Shown here piece after piece: positions 52,685-61,766 of a stretch of 64,000 nucleotides of DNA. The notes beneath the pieces are model-generated. The model saw only the letters and a list, made by a program, of their open reading frames with translations, did not search any database and had not been told where the DNA came from. Positions within the stretch are counted from its first letter, which is position 1. Every line of letters starts with the position of its first letter. A program made the translations under genes and the position numbers. The stretch comes from Hyphomicrobiales bacterium (GTDB lineage Bacteria; Pseudomonadota; Alphaproteobacteria; Rhizobiales; Rhizobiaceae): NCBI GenBank assembly GCA_900468625.1, contig UBUL01000030.1:1-64000 (forward strand). Reading direction: 5' to 3'.

Positions 52685-53086
52685 CCGGGACCATCTGCCA
52701 CACGGCATGACAAACGCACGGCTTTACCGTCAGCCGTCCCGCGCGCCGTTAACGTCTCAACAATCTATCGATCACCGAAGTCGCCATGCAGCGGGGAAAG
52801 CACCCGCTTTTGCGTCCATAGCGCGCTTGACTTCCAAAAATTCGGAGACTAGCTTTCATTCGGAAACCATTTAGTATGTGAAAACTACTCGGTATCCAAA
52901 CTGAAAGTGGCGACCGCTGTTGAGGAGCATGCGGTTATTGGGGGGACTATGAGCAAAAGTAGAATGACAGCGATCTGTCGGAGCATGCAACCCGGACGTT
53001 AGGGCGCTGGCTGCTTTGGTGCCGGCTGTCACGCGCTGGCGTGCCGGACGCCGCAGGATACATTTTCGCAATTCGGAAAACATCTC
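52685..53086. other. Promoter region with operator C
   Basis: No gene is seen. Operator C lies at 52864-52895, about 190 bases before the next start codon. The rest shows no repeat or hairpin of note. Confidence 0.45.
52864..52895. promoter_or_regulatory. Tandem operator C, upstream of the membrane-protein/YceI operon
   Basis: Plus strand: AAAC (52864), six bases, GTAT (52874), four bases, AAAC (52882), six bases, GTAT (52892). It keeps the 18-base phasing between the two GTAT halves seen at A, B and D. Confidence 0.68.
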
Positions 53087-53941
53087 ATGCTTGGATTTGG
53101 CAACTCTCCGCAGGAGGCGTTGGCCGCGTCCCTGCTCGTCATGATGCTCGTCGGCATTTTCGCGTCGGGCCTGATGCGCTGGCGCGGCCTGATGCGCCCT
53201 ACCGACCTCCTGATGCCTGCTGCATTGCTGGCAGCCTATTGGCTCGTCTACAACAAGGTGCCGGCTTTTCCGCCTGTCGGGGCGGTCAACAAGCTGTTCT
53301 ACGTGATTGTTATCGGGACGGCAGTGGGGTTTGCGGTCGAGATCGCCGCCCAACGCGCGGTTCGCGTTGTTGCCTTTCTTCAGCCTGTGGCAGCCGCATT
53401 TTATATCGGTCTGCCTCGTTTGGGAGTGGCGACGTGGGAAGTGGTGGCTGCTGCGACGGTGGGCGTTGCTATAATGTGGCTCATCCTGCGCGGGATGTCG
53501 GCTCGCGCGGAGGATGACGTAAAGCGGGGCGGCGTCGTTGCCGTGCTTGCGCTCGGCTTCGCGCCGATAGCCCTTCTCGGCGCATCGTCCTCCTCGTTTC
53601 AGCTCTGTCTGATGTTCGCAGCCGGTTGCCTGGGAATTCTCCTGGTACACATCGTCAACCCCGTTTTCCGCTTTGGCGGCGCCTCATCGATCGGCGTGTT
53701 GGGTGGACTGATTTCCGTCGCTTTCACCGTGGTGTTGATCACGCGCAAAGCCGATCCCGTCGCCATTGCGATCCTCGGCCTCTGCGTCGTGCTGCCAGTG
53801 TTCTCGGAGGGTATCTGCCGGATGCTTGGCGTATCCCGGCAGTTTCCGCGCCTTTTCGTCCATGTAGCCCTGGCTGTGCTTCCGGCCGCGTTGGCGGTCG
53901 CTGTCGCGTTCCTGGACTATGGATCGAGTTTTCCAGCTTAA
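53087..53941 (+). CDS. Integral membrane protein, about eight segments, unknown function
   Basis: A 284-residue hydrophobic protein with about eight to nine predicted membrane segments and very short loops. The longest loop (RGMSARAEDDVKRGG, about 138-152) is probably cytoplasmic. I do not recognise the family with certainty; the overall pattern suggests an uncharacterised permease-like or DUF membrane protein. It is followed 13 bases later by a YceI-family gene and is controlled by the operator C promoter. A transport role for the aromatic substrate is possible but unsupported. Confidence 0.65.
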   Translation: MLGFGNSPQEALAASLLVMMLVGIFASGLMRWRGLMRPTDLLMPAALLAAYWLVYNKVPAFPPVGAVNKLFYVIVIGTAVGFAVEIAAQRAVRVVAFLQPVAAAFYIGLPRLGVATWEVVAAATVGVAIMWLILRGMSARAEDDVKRGGVVAVLALGFAPIALLGASSSSFQLCLMFAAGCLGILLVHIVNPVFRFGGASSIGVLGGLISVAFTVVLITRKADPVAIAILGLCVVLPVFSEGICRMLGVSRQFPRLFVHVALAVLPAALAVAVAFLDYGSSFPA

Positions 53942-53954
53942 CCTGAGGAGGAGA

Positions 53955-54545
53955 ATGAAAATGAAATATAGACTTGCAGCTTTGTTGCTTTCTATGACGT
54001 CGCTCGCCGAGGCAGTGTCGCCCGCTTGGGCCACCAAGTTCGACATCGACCCCGTCCATTCAGGAATCGCGTTTTACATCGACCACCTGGGCTTCTCGAA
54101 AGTGATTGGGGTCGCGCAGGAATTCTCAGGCGCTTTCGACTTCGACGCCACGAAGCCCGAGGGAAGCAGCCTTGATGTCAAGGTCAAGGTCGGTTCGATC
54201 TCGACGAACAACAAGCAACGCGACGGCGACATCCAGGGTGCTGATTGGTTCAATGCGACGGAATTTCCGGAAATCATCTTCGTCGGCAAGGAGTTCAAGA
54301 AGACCTCCGACACCACGGGCCAAATTACTGGCGACCTAACGATTGCGGGCGTCACGAAATCCACTGCGCTGGATGTCAAGTTCAATAAGGAAGGTCAGAA
54401 CCCCTGGGACAAGAGCCACGTTGTCGGCTTCAGCGCGACAACTAAGGTCAAGAGGAGCGATTTCGGCATGAAGGCAGCACTTGGGATGATCGGTGACGAC
54501 GTCGATCTCGTGATCCAGGTGGAAGGTCGCGAGCACCAAGGCTGA
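53955..54545 (+). CDS. YceI-family periplasmic protein
   Basis: A 196-residue protein with a Sec signal (MKMKYRLAALLLSMTSLAEAVSPAWA). The mature part is a YceI lipocalin-like barrel: KFDIDPVHSGIAFYIDHLGFSKVIGVAQEFSGAFDFD, TNNKQRDGDIQGADWFNATEFPEIIF and KRSDFGMKAALGMIGDDVDLVIQVEG. YceI proteins bind polyisoprenoids or similar hydrophobic molecules. The ATG at 53955 has a GAGGAGG site. It is probably co-transcribed with the upstream membrane protein and followed by a strong terminator hairpin. Confidence 0.87.
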   Translation: MKMKYRLAALLLSMTSLAEAVSPAWATKFDIDPVHSGIAFYIDHLGFSKVIGVAQEFSGAFDFDATKPEGSSLDVKVKVGSISTNNKQRDGDIQGADWFNATEFPEIIFVGKEFKKTSDTTGQITGDLTIAGVTKSTALDVKFNKEGQNPWDKSHVVGFSATTKVKRSDFGMKAALGMIGDDVDLVIQVEGREHQG

Positions 54546-54581
54546 TTGAACGCAATCCCGACCGCAGGGTCATTTCGCGAG

Positions 54582-54616
54582 AAAGGTACCGTCGCTGTCG
54601 CGCGACGGTACCTTTT
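54582..54616 (+). terminator. Rho-independent terminator after the YceI gene
   Basis: AAAGGTACCGTCG (54582-54594), eight bases, CGACGGTACCTTT (54603-54615) is a perfect 13-base stem ending in TTTT on the plus strand. Placement 36 bases after the YceI stop and the T run make it a good terminator. Confidence 0.85.
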
Positions 54617-54739
54617 CTGTATAGGCGCATCAGAAAACGCTTTGCCCAGAACAAATAGCCGCTTCACCGGCCGCTTCGCAGCTTCCATAGTCGCCCGACC
54701 CGGGGATGGCGGCCGGGTGAAATTTCCAACTATTTCGGA

Positions 54740-54771
54740 TACTTTTTAGTATGCAAATTCTAATCAGTATG
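54740..54771. promoter_or_regulatory. Tandem operator D, upstream of the class III alcohol dehydrogenase gene
   Basis: Plus strand: ATAC (54740), six bases, GTAT (54750), four bases, ATTC (54758), six bases, GTAT (54768). The layout and 18-base phasing equal sites A, B and C. It lies 235 bases before the dehydrogenase start codon. Confidence 0.7.
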
Positions 54772-55005
54772 TTAACGAAGATCCATGCGGCTGGAGGACG
54801 GAGATAAAACCGTAAGCGCGCATCGGGAGGATCTGTCAATGCTTTCGCCTGCAATCTCGCTCGTTTGCGGTACACCCGCGCGGCCAAGCTCGCCCATTTG
54901 CGGACCGCGAACCTTCAGCCGACGCACTCCTTATTCTTCCGCGACCTGACACTCGCAATCAAGGCCGCACCGCGGCAATTCTGGCAATCATCGAAAGGAA
55001 ATCTA

Positions 55006-56133
55006 ATGGACGTACGCGCCGCCGTCGCCATTGCCGCCGGTAAACCGCTGGAAGTCATGACCGTTCAGCTCGAAGGCCCGAGGGCCGGCGAAGTGCTGGT
55101 CGAGGTCAAGGCAACCGGCATCTGCCACACCGACGATTTCACGCTCTCAGGCGCCGATCCGGAAGGCCTGTTTCCGGCAATCCTCGGCCATGAAGGCGCC
55201 GGCATCGTCGTCGACGTTGGCCCCGGTGTCACCTCGGTGAAGAAGGGCGATCACGTCATTCCGCTTTATACGCCCGAATGCCGCGAATGCCCGTCGTGCC
55301 TGTCGCGCAAGACCAATCTCTGCACGGCGATCCGCTCCACCCAGGGCCAAGGGCTGATGCCGGACGGCACCTCGCGTTTCTCGATCGGCAAGGACAAGAT
55401 CCACCATTATATGGGCTGCTCGACCTTCGCCAATTATACGGTGCTGCCGGAGATTGCCGTCGCCAAGGTCAATCCGGACGCCCCCTTCGACAAGATCTGC
55501 TACATCGGCTGCGGTGTCACCACCGGCATCGGTGCGGTCATCAACACCGCCAAGGTGGAGATCGGCGCAACCGCTGTTGTCTTCGGCCTCGGCGGCATCG
55601 GTTTGAACGTCATCCAGGGCCTGAAGCTTGCCGGCGCCGACATGATCATCGGCGTCGATCTCAACAATGACAAGAAGGCCTGGGGCGAACGCTTCGGCAT
55701 GACGCATTTCGTCAATCCGAAGGAGGTGGGCGACGACATCGTGCCCTACCTCGTCAACATGACGAAGCGCGGCGCCGACCAGATCGGCGGGGCCGACTAC
55801 ACCTTCGACTGCACCGGCAACACCAAGGTGATGCGCCAGGCACTGGAGGCCAGCCATCGCGGCTGGGGCAAATCGGTCATCATCGGCGTTGCCGGCGCGG
55901 GCCAGGAGATTTCCACCCGTCCTTTCCAGCTCGTCACCGGCCGCACCTGGATGGGCACGGCCTTCGGCGGCGCCCGCGGCCGCACCGATGTTCCCAAGAT
56001 CGTCGACTGGTACATGGAGGGCAAGATCGAGATCGATCCGATGATCACCCACACCATGCCCCTCGACGACATCAACAAGGGTTTTGAACTCATGCATTCC
56101 GGAAAGAGTGTCAGGGGTGTTGTCATCTATTGA
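55006..56133 (+). CDS. S-(hydroxymethyl)glutathione dehydrogenase / class III alcohol dehydrogenase
   Basis: This 375-residue zinc enzyme oxidises S-hydroxymethylglutathione to S-formylglutathione with NAD. The catalytic zinc ligands are in TGICHTDDF, ILGHEGAG and FDKICYIGCGVTTGIG. The structural zinc Cys set is in PECRECPSCLSRKTNLC. The dinucleotide motif is VFGLGGIGLNVIQG. The start at 55006 (MDVRAAVAIAAGKPLEV) is the family start with a GGAAA site. It works downstream of the gfa-type gene in the same cluster. The next enzyme, S-formylglutathione hydrolase, is not in the window. It also can reduce S-nitrosoglutathione. Confidence 0.95.
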   Translation: MDVRAAVAIAAGKPLEVMTVQLEGPRAGEVLVEVKATGICHTDDFTLSGADPEGLFPAILGHEGAGIVVDVGPGVTSVKKGDHVIPLYTPECRECPSCLSRKTNLCTAIRSTQGQGLMPDGTSRFSIGKDKIHHYMGCSTFANYTVLPEIAVAKVNPDAPFDKICYIGCGVTTGIGAVINTAKVEIGATAVVFGLGGIGLNVIQGLKLAGADMIIGVDLNNDKKAWGERFGMTHFVNPKEVGDDIVPYLVNMTKRGADQIGGADYTFDCTGNTKVMRQALEASHRGWGKSVIIGVAGAGQEISTRPFQLVTGRTWMGTAFGGARGRTDVPKIVDWYMEGKIEIDPMITHTMPLDDINKGFELMHSGKSVRGVVIY

Positions 56134-56163
56134 CGATCAGCAACTTTCTAAGAGGGGAATTAC

Positions 56164-57738
56164 ATGATCATTGGATCACCACGAGAACGGCTTGAGGGGG
56201 AAGCACGCGTCGCGATGACGCCGGACAGCGCCACCCAGCTTCAGAAACTCGGATATCAATGTGCCATCGAAACCGGCGCCGGCAAACTTGCCGGCTTCTC
56301 CGACGACGCCTATCGCGCAGCCGGCGTCAGGATCGTCGACAGCGTTGAAGCACTTTTTGCAAGCGTAGACGTCATCGCCAAGGTGCGCCCGCCGGAGCCG
56401 AGCGACATAGCAAAGCTTTCGAGCAACAAGACGCTGATCTCCTTCTTCTATCCCGCGCAGAACAAGGAGCTTCTTGAGCAAGCGAAGGCAACGCGTGCAA
56501 ACGTGATTGCCATGGACATGGTGCCGCGCATTTCGCGCGCCCAGAAGATGGACGCGCTGTCCTCCATGGCCAACATCGCAGGCTATCGCGCCGTGATCGA
56601 GGCCGGCAATAATTTCGGCCGCTTCTTCACCGGCCAGGTTACTGCGGCCGGCAAGATCCCGCCGGCCAAGGTTCTGGTGATAGGCGCAGGCGTCGCCGGT
56701 CTTGCCGCCGTCGGCACCAGCGTTTCGCTCGGGGCCATCACCTATGCATTCGACGTTCGTCCGGAAGTGGCCGAGCAGATCGAATCGATGGGTGCAGAAT
56801 TCGTCTTCCTCGATTTCAAGGAGCAGCAGCAGGACGGCGCGACAACGGGTGGCTATGCATCCCCGTCGAGCCCGGAATTTCGCGAAGCGCAGCTAAAGAA
56901 GTTTCGCGAGATCGCGCCGGACATCGACATTGTCGTCACCACTGCGCTAATCCCAGGCCGCGATGCGCCGAAGCTCTGGCTTGCAGACATGGTCGCTGCG
57001 ATGAAGCCGGGCTCCGTGGTGGTCGACCTTGCGGCCGAACGCGGTGGGAATTGCGACCTGACTGTTCCGGATCAGAAGATCGTTTCCGAGAACGGCGTCA
57101 CCGTCATCGGCTACACCGATTTCCCGAGCCGCATGGCCGCGCAGGCATCGACCCTCTATTCGACGAACATCCGCCACATGATGACGGACCTGACCCCGAA
57201 GAAGGATGGCGTTCTCGTCCATAACATGGAAGACGATGTTATTCGCGGAGCCACTGTAGCCTTTGAAGGCGAGATCACCTATCCGCCGCCACCGCCAAAG
57301 ATCCAGGCGATTGCAGCCCAGAAACGACAAGAAAAGGCCAAGGAGCTGACGCCGGAAGAACGGCGTGCCGCCGAAGCTTCCGCCTTCAAGTCGGCGACGC
57401 GCCAGCAGGTCGGCCTGCTCGTCGTCGGCGGCCTGCTCATGGCACTTATCGGCGCCTATGCGCCGTCGGCCTTCATGGGCCATTTCATCGTCTTTGCGCT
57501 CGCCTGCTTCGTCGGCTTCCAAGTGATTTGGGGCGTCAGCCATTCGTTGCATACGCCTCTGATGGCGGTGACCAATGCGATTTCCGGGATCATCATCATC
57601 GGTGCGCTGCTGCAGGTCACAGCGGGCGGATGGCTGGTGACGGCCCTTGCCGCCGTTTCGGTGGCGATCGCTACCATCAACATCGTCGGCGGCTTCATGG
57701 TCACCCGGCGCATGTTGAACATGTTCCAAAAGTCGTGA
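56164..57738 (+). CDS. pntA: NAD(P) transhydrogenase subunit alpha
   Basis: A 524-residue single-chain alpha subunit. The N-terminal alanine-dehydrogenase-like NAD-binding domain I (MIIGSPRERLEGEARVAMTPDSATQLQKLGY, and VLVIGAGVAGLAAVGTSVSLGA) is followed by about four membrane helices after residue 410. Many rhizobia carry this subunit split in two genes; here it is fused as in E. coli PntA. With PntB it couples proton entry to NADPH formation. It starts 30 bases after the dehydrogenase gene, so NADH from formaldehyde oxidation could be converted to NADPH for the ferredoxin-linked or biosynthetic steps. Confidence 0.93.
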   Translation: MIIGSPRERLEGEARVAMTPDSATQLQKLGYQCAIETGAGKLAGFSDDAYRAAGVRIVDSVEALFASVDVIAKVRPPEPSDIAKLSSNKTLISFFYPAQNKELLEQAKATRANVIAMDMVPRISRAQKMDALSSMANIAGYRAVIEAGNNFGRFFTGQVTAAGKIPPAKVLVIGAGVAGLAAVGTSVSLGAITYAFDVRPEVAEQIESMGAEFVFLDFKEQQQDGATTGGYASPSSPEFREAQLKKFREIAPDIDIVVTTALIPGRDAPKLWLADMVAAMKPGSVVVDLAAERGGNCDLTVPDQKIVSENGVTVIGYTDFPSRMAAQASTLYSTNIRHMMTDLTPKKDGVLVHNMEDDVIRGATVAFEGEITYPPPPPKIQAIAAQKRQEKAKELTPEERRAAEASAFKSATRQQVGLLVVGGLLMALIGAYAPSAFMGHFIVFALACFVGFQVIWGVSHSLHTPLMAVTNAISGIIIIGALLQVTAGGWLVTALAAVSVAIATINIVGGFMVTRRMLNMFQKS

Positions 57739-57760
57739 CGCCGGCCCGGGGATCAGAATC

Positions 57761-59134
57761 ATGTCTATCGGTATCCAGACCGCGGCCTACATCGCCGCAT
57801 CCGTTCTCTTCATCCTTTCGCTCGGCGGCCTTTCCGGTCAGGAAAGTGCCAAGCGCGCCGTATGGTACGGCATCGTCGGCATGGCGATAGCCATACTCGC
57901 GACCATCCTCGGGCCAGGCGTCGGGCTTTCCGTTGTCCTGCTCATCATGCTCGTCGTTGGTGCTGTCGTTGGCACGTTGCTGGCGCAGCGCGTCGAAATG
58001 ACCGGCATGCCGCAGCTCGTAGCAGCGCTACACTCCTTCGTGGGCCTTGCTGCCGTGCTGATCGGCCTCAACTCCGACATGACGGCGCATGAGTTCGCCA
58101 CCAATGCGGAAAAGATCATCCATGAAGCGGAAATCTTCCTCGGCGTGTTCATCGGTGCGGTGACCTTCACCGGCTCGATCATCGCCTATGGCAAGCTTTC
58201 CGGCCACATCCGCGGCAAGGCACTCATCCTGTCCGGCCGGCACATGTTCAACATCCTGATGGTGCTCGTGTCGCTTGCGCTGATGATCATGTACATGAAT
58301 GGCGCGGGTTCATGGTCGCTCTACCTGATGACGCTGATCGCCTTTGTCATCGGCGCTCATCTCGTCATGGCGATCGGCGGCGCCGATATGCCGGTCGTCG
58401 TCTCGATGCTCAACTCCTATTCCGGCTGGGCGGCGGCGGCGACAGGCTTCCTCCTCGGCAACGACCTCTTGATCGTAACCGGAGCACTCGTCGGCTCGTC
58501 GGGCGCGATTCTCTCCTACATCATGTGCAAGGCAATGAACCGCCAGTTCCTGTCGGTCATTCTCGGCGGCTTCGGCAATGCCTCGGGCCCGGCGATGGAA
58601 GTCGTGGGCGAGCAGGTTGCCATCGATGCCGAAGGCGTTGCCGCAGCGCTCAACGACGCCGACTCGGTCATCATCGTTCCAGGTTACGGCATGGCGGTCG
58701 CGCAGGCTCAAAGTGCGGTTTCGGAACTCACCCGCAAGCTGCGCGCAGCCGGCAAGAACGTGCGCTTTGCGATCCATCCGGTTGCAGGCCGCCTACCTGG
58801 CCACATGAACGTCCTGCTCGCGGAAGCCAAGGTGCCCTACGACATTGTGTTGGAGATGGACGAGATCAACGACGACTTCCACGAGACCGATGTCGTCATC
58901 GTCATCGGCTCGAACGACATCGTCAATCCGGCCGCAAAGGAAGACCCGAATTCACCGATCGCGGGCATGCCCGTGCTCGAGGTCTGGAAGGCCAAGCAGG
59001 TTTTCGTCTCCAAGCGCGGCCAGGGTACCGGCTATTCCGGGATCGAGAACCCGCTGTTCTACAAGGAAAACACCCGCATGTACTACGGCGACGCCAAAGA
59101 GTCGGTCAGCGGCCTGCTTCCGAGGCTGGCCTAA
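57761..59134 (+). CDS. pntB: NAD(P) transhydrogenase subunit beta
   Basis: A 457-residue beta subunit. About nine membrane helices (1-260) precede the soluble NADP-binding domain III, which has GYGMAVAQAQSAVSELTRKLRAAGKNVRFAIHPVAGRLPGHMNVLLAEAKVPYD and VVIVIGSNDIVNPAAKEDPNSPIAGMPVLEVWKAKQVFVSKRGQGTGYSGIENPLF, all standard for PntB. It starts 22 bases after pntA and completes the enzyme. It is the last plus-strand gene of this transcript; a hairpin lies at 59406-59432. Confidence 0.93.
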   Translation: MSIGIQTAAYIAASVLFILSLGGLSGQESAKRAVWYGIVGMAIAILATILGPGVGLSVVLLIMLVVGAVVGTLLAQRVEMTGMPQLVAALHSFVGLAAVLIGLNSDMTAHEFATNAEKIIHEAEIFLGVFIGAVTFTGSIIAYGKLSGHIRGKALILSGRHMFNILMVLVSLALMIMYMNGAGSWSLYLMTLIAFVIGAHLVMAIGGADMPVVVSMLNSYSGWAAAATGFLLGNDLLIVTGALVGSSGAILSYIMCKAMNRQFLSVILGGFGNASGPAMEVVGEQVAIDAEGVAAALNDADSVIIVPGYGMAVAQAQSAVSELTRKLRAAGKNVRFAIHPVAGRLPGHMNVLLAEAKVPYDIVLEMDEINDDFHETDVVIVIGSNDIVNPAAKEDPNSPIAGMPVLEVWKAKQVFVSKRGQGTGYSGIENPLFYKENTRMYYGDAKESVSGLLPRLA

Positions 59135-59612
59135 GTTCGATGATGAGTGCCGCCACCAACTGAAGAAATACTGTCAAAGAAACGCATTCCTCGGCAGCCA
59201 TAAGACCTTCACCGGCAGGCTGCCGTTGCGCGTTCTGGATAGTTCATTCAGAGGTCGCCCGACTACATTCAGCGCGCGATAGGTTGTGGAGACGGACCCG
59301 TCCACATGCGGCTAAGGCCGCTCGAACGGTTTGTGTCAGATAGCGAGATCGCCTGCAAACTAGAAGGTGACCTGTGTTATCGAATAAATGAGCGGAATGA
59401 CGCAACGCCCATGGCTAGGAGTGCCATGGGCGCGGACGAAGTCTTAATTGATGCGTTCTTCAGCCCGAAATTCAGCCATGAAATATCTGACTGCCGGAAG
59501 TCGCTCGACTATCGCTTGGAGCATCCGCTTCGAGTGCGACTAAACGGTGATTTTGGCTCGCCGCTCAGCGTATGATCCTCGAGATCCGCCCGTGATGCGA
59601 GACGATCTGCTG
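59135..59612. other. Convergent intergenic region after pntB
   Basis: No convincing gene. The region lies between the plus-strand pntB and the minus-strand ferredoxin gene. It contains a perfect 10-base stem, CGCCCATGGC (59406-59415), seven bases, GCCATGGGCG (59423-59432), which may terminate one or both transcripts. Confidence 0.5.
59406..59432. terminator. Hairpin between convergent pntB and ferredoxin genes
   Basis: CGCCCATGGC and its exact inverted copy GCCATGGGCG are separated by seven bases. No T tract is present. The position between convergent genes favours a terminator role. Confidence 0.45.
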
Positions 59613-59933
59613 CTATTCTTCGGGGGCAATGCGAACGACGATTCCACTGAGAGTCTCGTCAAAGGGGATCTGACAGGAAAGCCGCGAGTTCTCTTGGCGG
59701 TAGTCGGAGCCTTCCAGCAACTCGCTCTCGTCGATCGAGGGCGCCGCCAGGCTTGCGGTCTCTGGCAATTCCTCGACGTAAAGGTGGCAGGTGGCACAGG
59801 AAAGGCACCCGCCACACATTGCAAGCAGCTCATCAAAGCCCGCGTTTCGGATATTCTCCATCAGCGAAGCGCCCACTCTTCCCTCGAAACTATGCAGCTC
59901 TCCGTCCCGCGTACGCACCGATATCATAGACAT
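59613..59933 (-). CDS. [2Fe-2S] ferredoxin (adrenodoxin/putidaredoxin type)
   Basis: A 106-residue ferredoxin. The cluster cysteines are in MCGGCLSCATCHLYVEEL (C-x5-C-x2-C pattern within this stretch) with the fourth in LSCQIPFDE. It resembles putidaredoxin and terpredoxin, which serve cytochromes P450 and some Rieske oxygenases. The ATG at 59933 has a GGAGG site. The reductase gene lies upstream on the same strand. The terminal oxygenase is not in the window. If it is a demethylating P450, it would produce the formaldehyde handled by the cluster. Confidence 0.88.
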   Translation of the reverse strand: MSMISVRTRDGELHSFEGRVGASLMENIRNAGFDELLAMCGGCLSCATCHLYVEELPETASLAAPSIDESELLEGSDYRQENSRLSCQIPFDETLSGIVVRIAPEE

Positions 59934-59967
59934 TTTTTCCTCCACTTCATTCCGGCCCTCGAATGCC

Positions 59968-61215
59968 TCACGGCACTTCGGGGCCAAGTTCCTTGAGTTG
60001 TTTCGATGTGTCCGCCAGGGCGTCGCGGTCGATCCTCGCTGAGCTATCGACAAGCTTTCGTCCTTGCACGTAATCGCGGGGTGCGTTGATGCAATCGAGG
60101 GCCAGAACCGCCCCGTCCTTCAGGTAGATGACGCTGAAGCTTCGGCTGTTGGGACTACCGCGTGTCACCACGCTGTCAAAGCCGTAGTTGAGACCAACTG
60201 TCTGGATCCTCAAATCGTATTGGTTGGACCAGAACCAGGGCGTCGCATCGTAGGGCTTGAGTTCGCCGCAGATCGCCTTGGCGGCGGTGGTGGCCTGATC
60301 CGTAGCGTTCTGTACGGATTCAATGCGAATGCCACGGCCATGTCTCAGCCTTGCGCAGTCTCCGATGCAGTAGATGTCCGGCAGGGATGTCTGGCAAAAC
60401 TCATCGATATCCACACCGTTTGAGCCTTCCGCGCCCGCCTCGATCAGCGGGCCGGCTGAAGGGGTAATACCTATGCCGACCACGACGATATCGGCGGGGA
60501 TCGTCTCGCCGGTCGCAAGTACTACGCTCTTGACGCGGCCGTTGGAACCCTCCAGAGAGCCGACGCCGGAGTTGAGGCGAATGTCAACGCCATGTGCACG
60601 ATGTTCGGCTTCGTAGAACCTCGATACCGGCTCCCCGGCTACGCGCGCGAGTACGCGGTCGAGCGCCTCGACCAAAGTGACCTCTTTGCCGATCTCTCGG
60701 AACACCGCTGCCGCTTCGAGACCGACATAGCCGCCGCCGACGATCACGATCCTTTCGGCGCCGGGAAGGACTTCGACGAGCGCGTCGCAATCCGCCTTGT
60801 TGCGGATATAGCAGATTCCGGCCAGCTCGCTGCCGGGGCAGGAAAGTTTCCTCGGTTCGCCACCAGCCGCCCAAACAAGCTTGCCGTAGGAGAAGCGTTC
60901 GCCAAAGTCCGTGACGACGACATGGGCTGCCGCATCGACGATGGTCACACGCCTGCCCAGCATCAGTTCCACTTGTCGCGAAGTCCAGAAATCCGGCGGC
61001 CTGAGATGCATCCTTTCGAAGGATTTCTTGCCTGCGAGATATTCCTTCGACAGCGAAGGGCGGTCGTAGGGGACTTCCGGCTCGGCGCTGATCAGCGCAA
61101 TGCATCCCGTGAACCCGGACTGCCTGAGCGCTGCCGCTGTCTGCGCGCCGCCGTGCCCGCCGCCGACGATGATGCAGTCGAAGAAGCGATTGTTGTCCTC
61201 CCGCGTCATTGTCAT
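59968..61215 (-). CDS. FAD-dependent ferredoxin reductase
   Basis: A 415-residue pyridine-nucleotide-disulfide-type flavoprotein of the putidaredoxin-reductase class. FAD motif: CIIVGGGHGGAQTAAALRQSGFTG. NAD(P) motif: RIVIVGGGYVGLEAAAVFREIGKEVTLVEALDRVLARV. FAD C-terminal motif: DIYCIGDCARLRHG. The C-terminal dimer-like domain (YDLRIQTVGLNYGFDSVVTRGSPNSRSFSVIYLKDGAVLALDCINAPRDYVQGRKL) is complete. It feeds electrons to the downstream ferredoxin. The start overlaps the cupin gene stop by four bases, so both are in one minus-strand operon. Confidence 0.9.
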   Translation of the reverse strand: MTMTREDNNRFFDCIIVGGGHGGAQTAAALRQSGFTGCIALISAEPEVPYDRPSLSKEYLAGKKSFERMHLRPPDFWTSRQVELMLGRRVTIVDAAAHVVVTDFGERFSYGKLVWAAGGEPRKLSCPGSELAGICYIRNKADCDALVEVLPGAERIVIVGGGYVGLEAAAVFREIGKEVTLVEALDRVLARVAGEPVSRFYEAEHRAHGVDIRLNSGVGSLEGSNGRVKSVVLATGETIPADIVVVGIGITPSAGPLIEAGAEGSNGVDIDEFCQTSLPDIYCIGDCARLRHGRGIRIESVQNATDQATTAAKAICGELKPYDATPWFWSNQYDLRIQTVGLNYGFDSVVTRGSPNSRSFSVIYLKDGAVLALDCINAPRDYVQGRKLVDSSARIDRDALADTSKQLKELGPEVP

Positions 61216-61766
61216 GACTCTCTTTCAGCGCCGATGAGGACGAAGCACATGGTCGCGGGCTTATCGCCCTTGTTGCGCCAGGCATGGCGCGTGCCGCATT
61301 GGACGACGACGTCGCCCTGCTTCAGCAGCGTTTCGGCGCCGTCGTCGAGTTCGAGCCAGACCTCGCCATCGAGGACAATGTCGTAATCCACTGTGTTGGT
61401 GGTGTGCATACCGGGGGCGTCGGGCTCGAATGCCTGGATCAGGCCGGGGATATGCACCGCCTGTTCTTCGAAGGCGGCAGCCGGATCGACGGTCGCGAAT
61501 ACCGAGTCCGGCGGGAAGACGACGATCATCAGCTTCGTCTGGCCCGGTTCGGGGGTGATCAGGATTTGCGGCGGCGCCTGCTCCGCATGACCCTGCGGAA
61601 GGCTGGGTTTCGCTGACGTTGCGTAAAGGACGGAGGTAAGATGGCCCGGCACGGAATCGTACACGTGGGCATTGGGTGCGGGGCCGTCGCTGATGAAGAC
61701 GGACTTGCCGTTGCTAATTCCTGTGACGACGCGCCGGGGTATGCGCAGTTGCGTTGCCTTATTCAT
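61212..61766 (-). CDS. Cupin-domain protein
   Basis: A 184-residue protein. The C-terminal half is a cupin barrel (HTTNTVDYDIVLDGEVWLELDDGAETLLKQGDVVVQCGTRHAWRNKGDKPATMCFVLIG), with the two cupin motifs but few canonical metal ligands in motif 1. The N-terminal 90 residues resemble the preceding region of dioxygenase-like and regulatory cupins. It overlaps the LigK-type gene upstream by eight bases and the ferredoxin-reductase gene downstream by four. It may bind a pathway compound or act as an isomerase or decarboxylase. No function is assigned. Confidence 0.75.
   Translation of the reverse strand: MNKATQLRIPRRVVTGISNGKSVFISDGPAPNAHVYDSVPGHLTSVLYATSAKPSLPQGHAEQAPPQILITPEPGQTKLMIVVFPPDSVFATVDPAAAFEEQAVHIPGLIQAFEPDAPGMHTTNTVDYDIVLDGEVWLELDDGAETLLKQGDVVVQCGTRHAWRNKGDKPATMCFVLIGAERES

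Larger units (their letters stand above)
54546..55005. other. Terminator and operator D region before the class III ADH gene
   Basis: No gene is seen. The region holds the terminator hairpin of the YceI gene, operator D, and a leader of about 230 bases before the dehydrogenase start. An in-frame upstream start at 54865 would add 47 residues of low-complexity sequence and is rejected. Confidence 0.5.
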
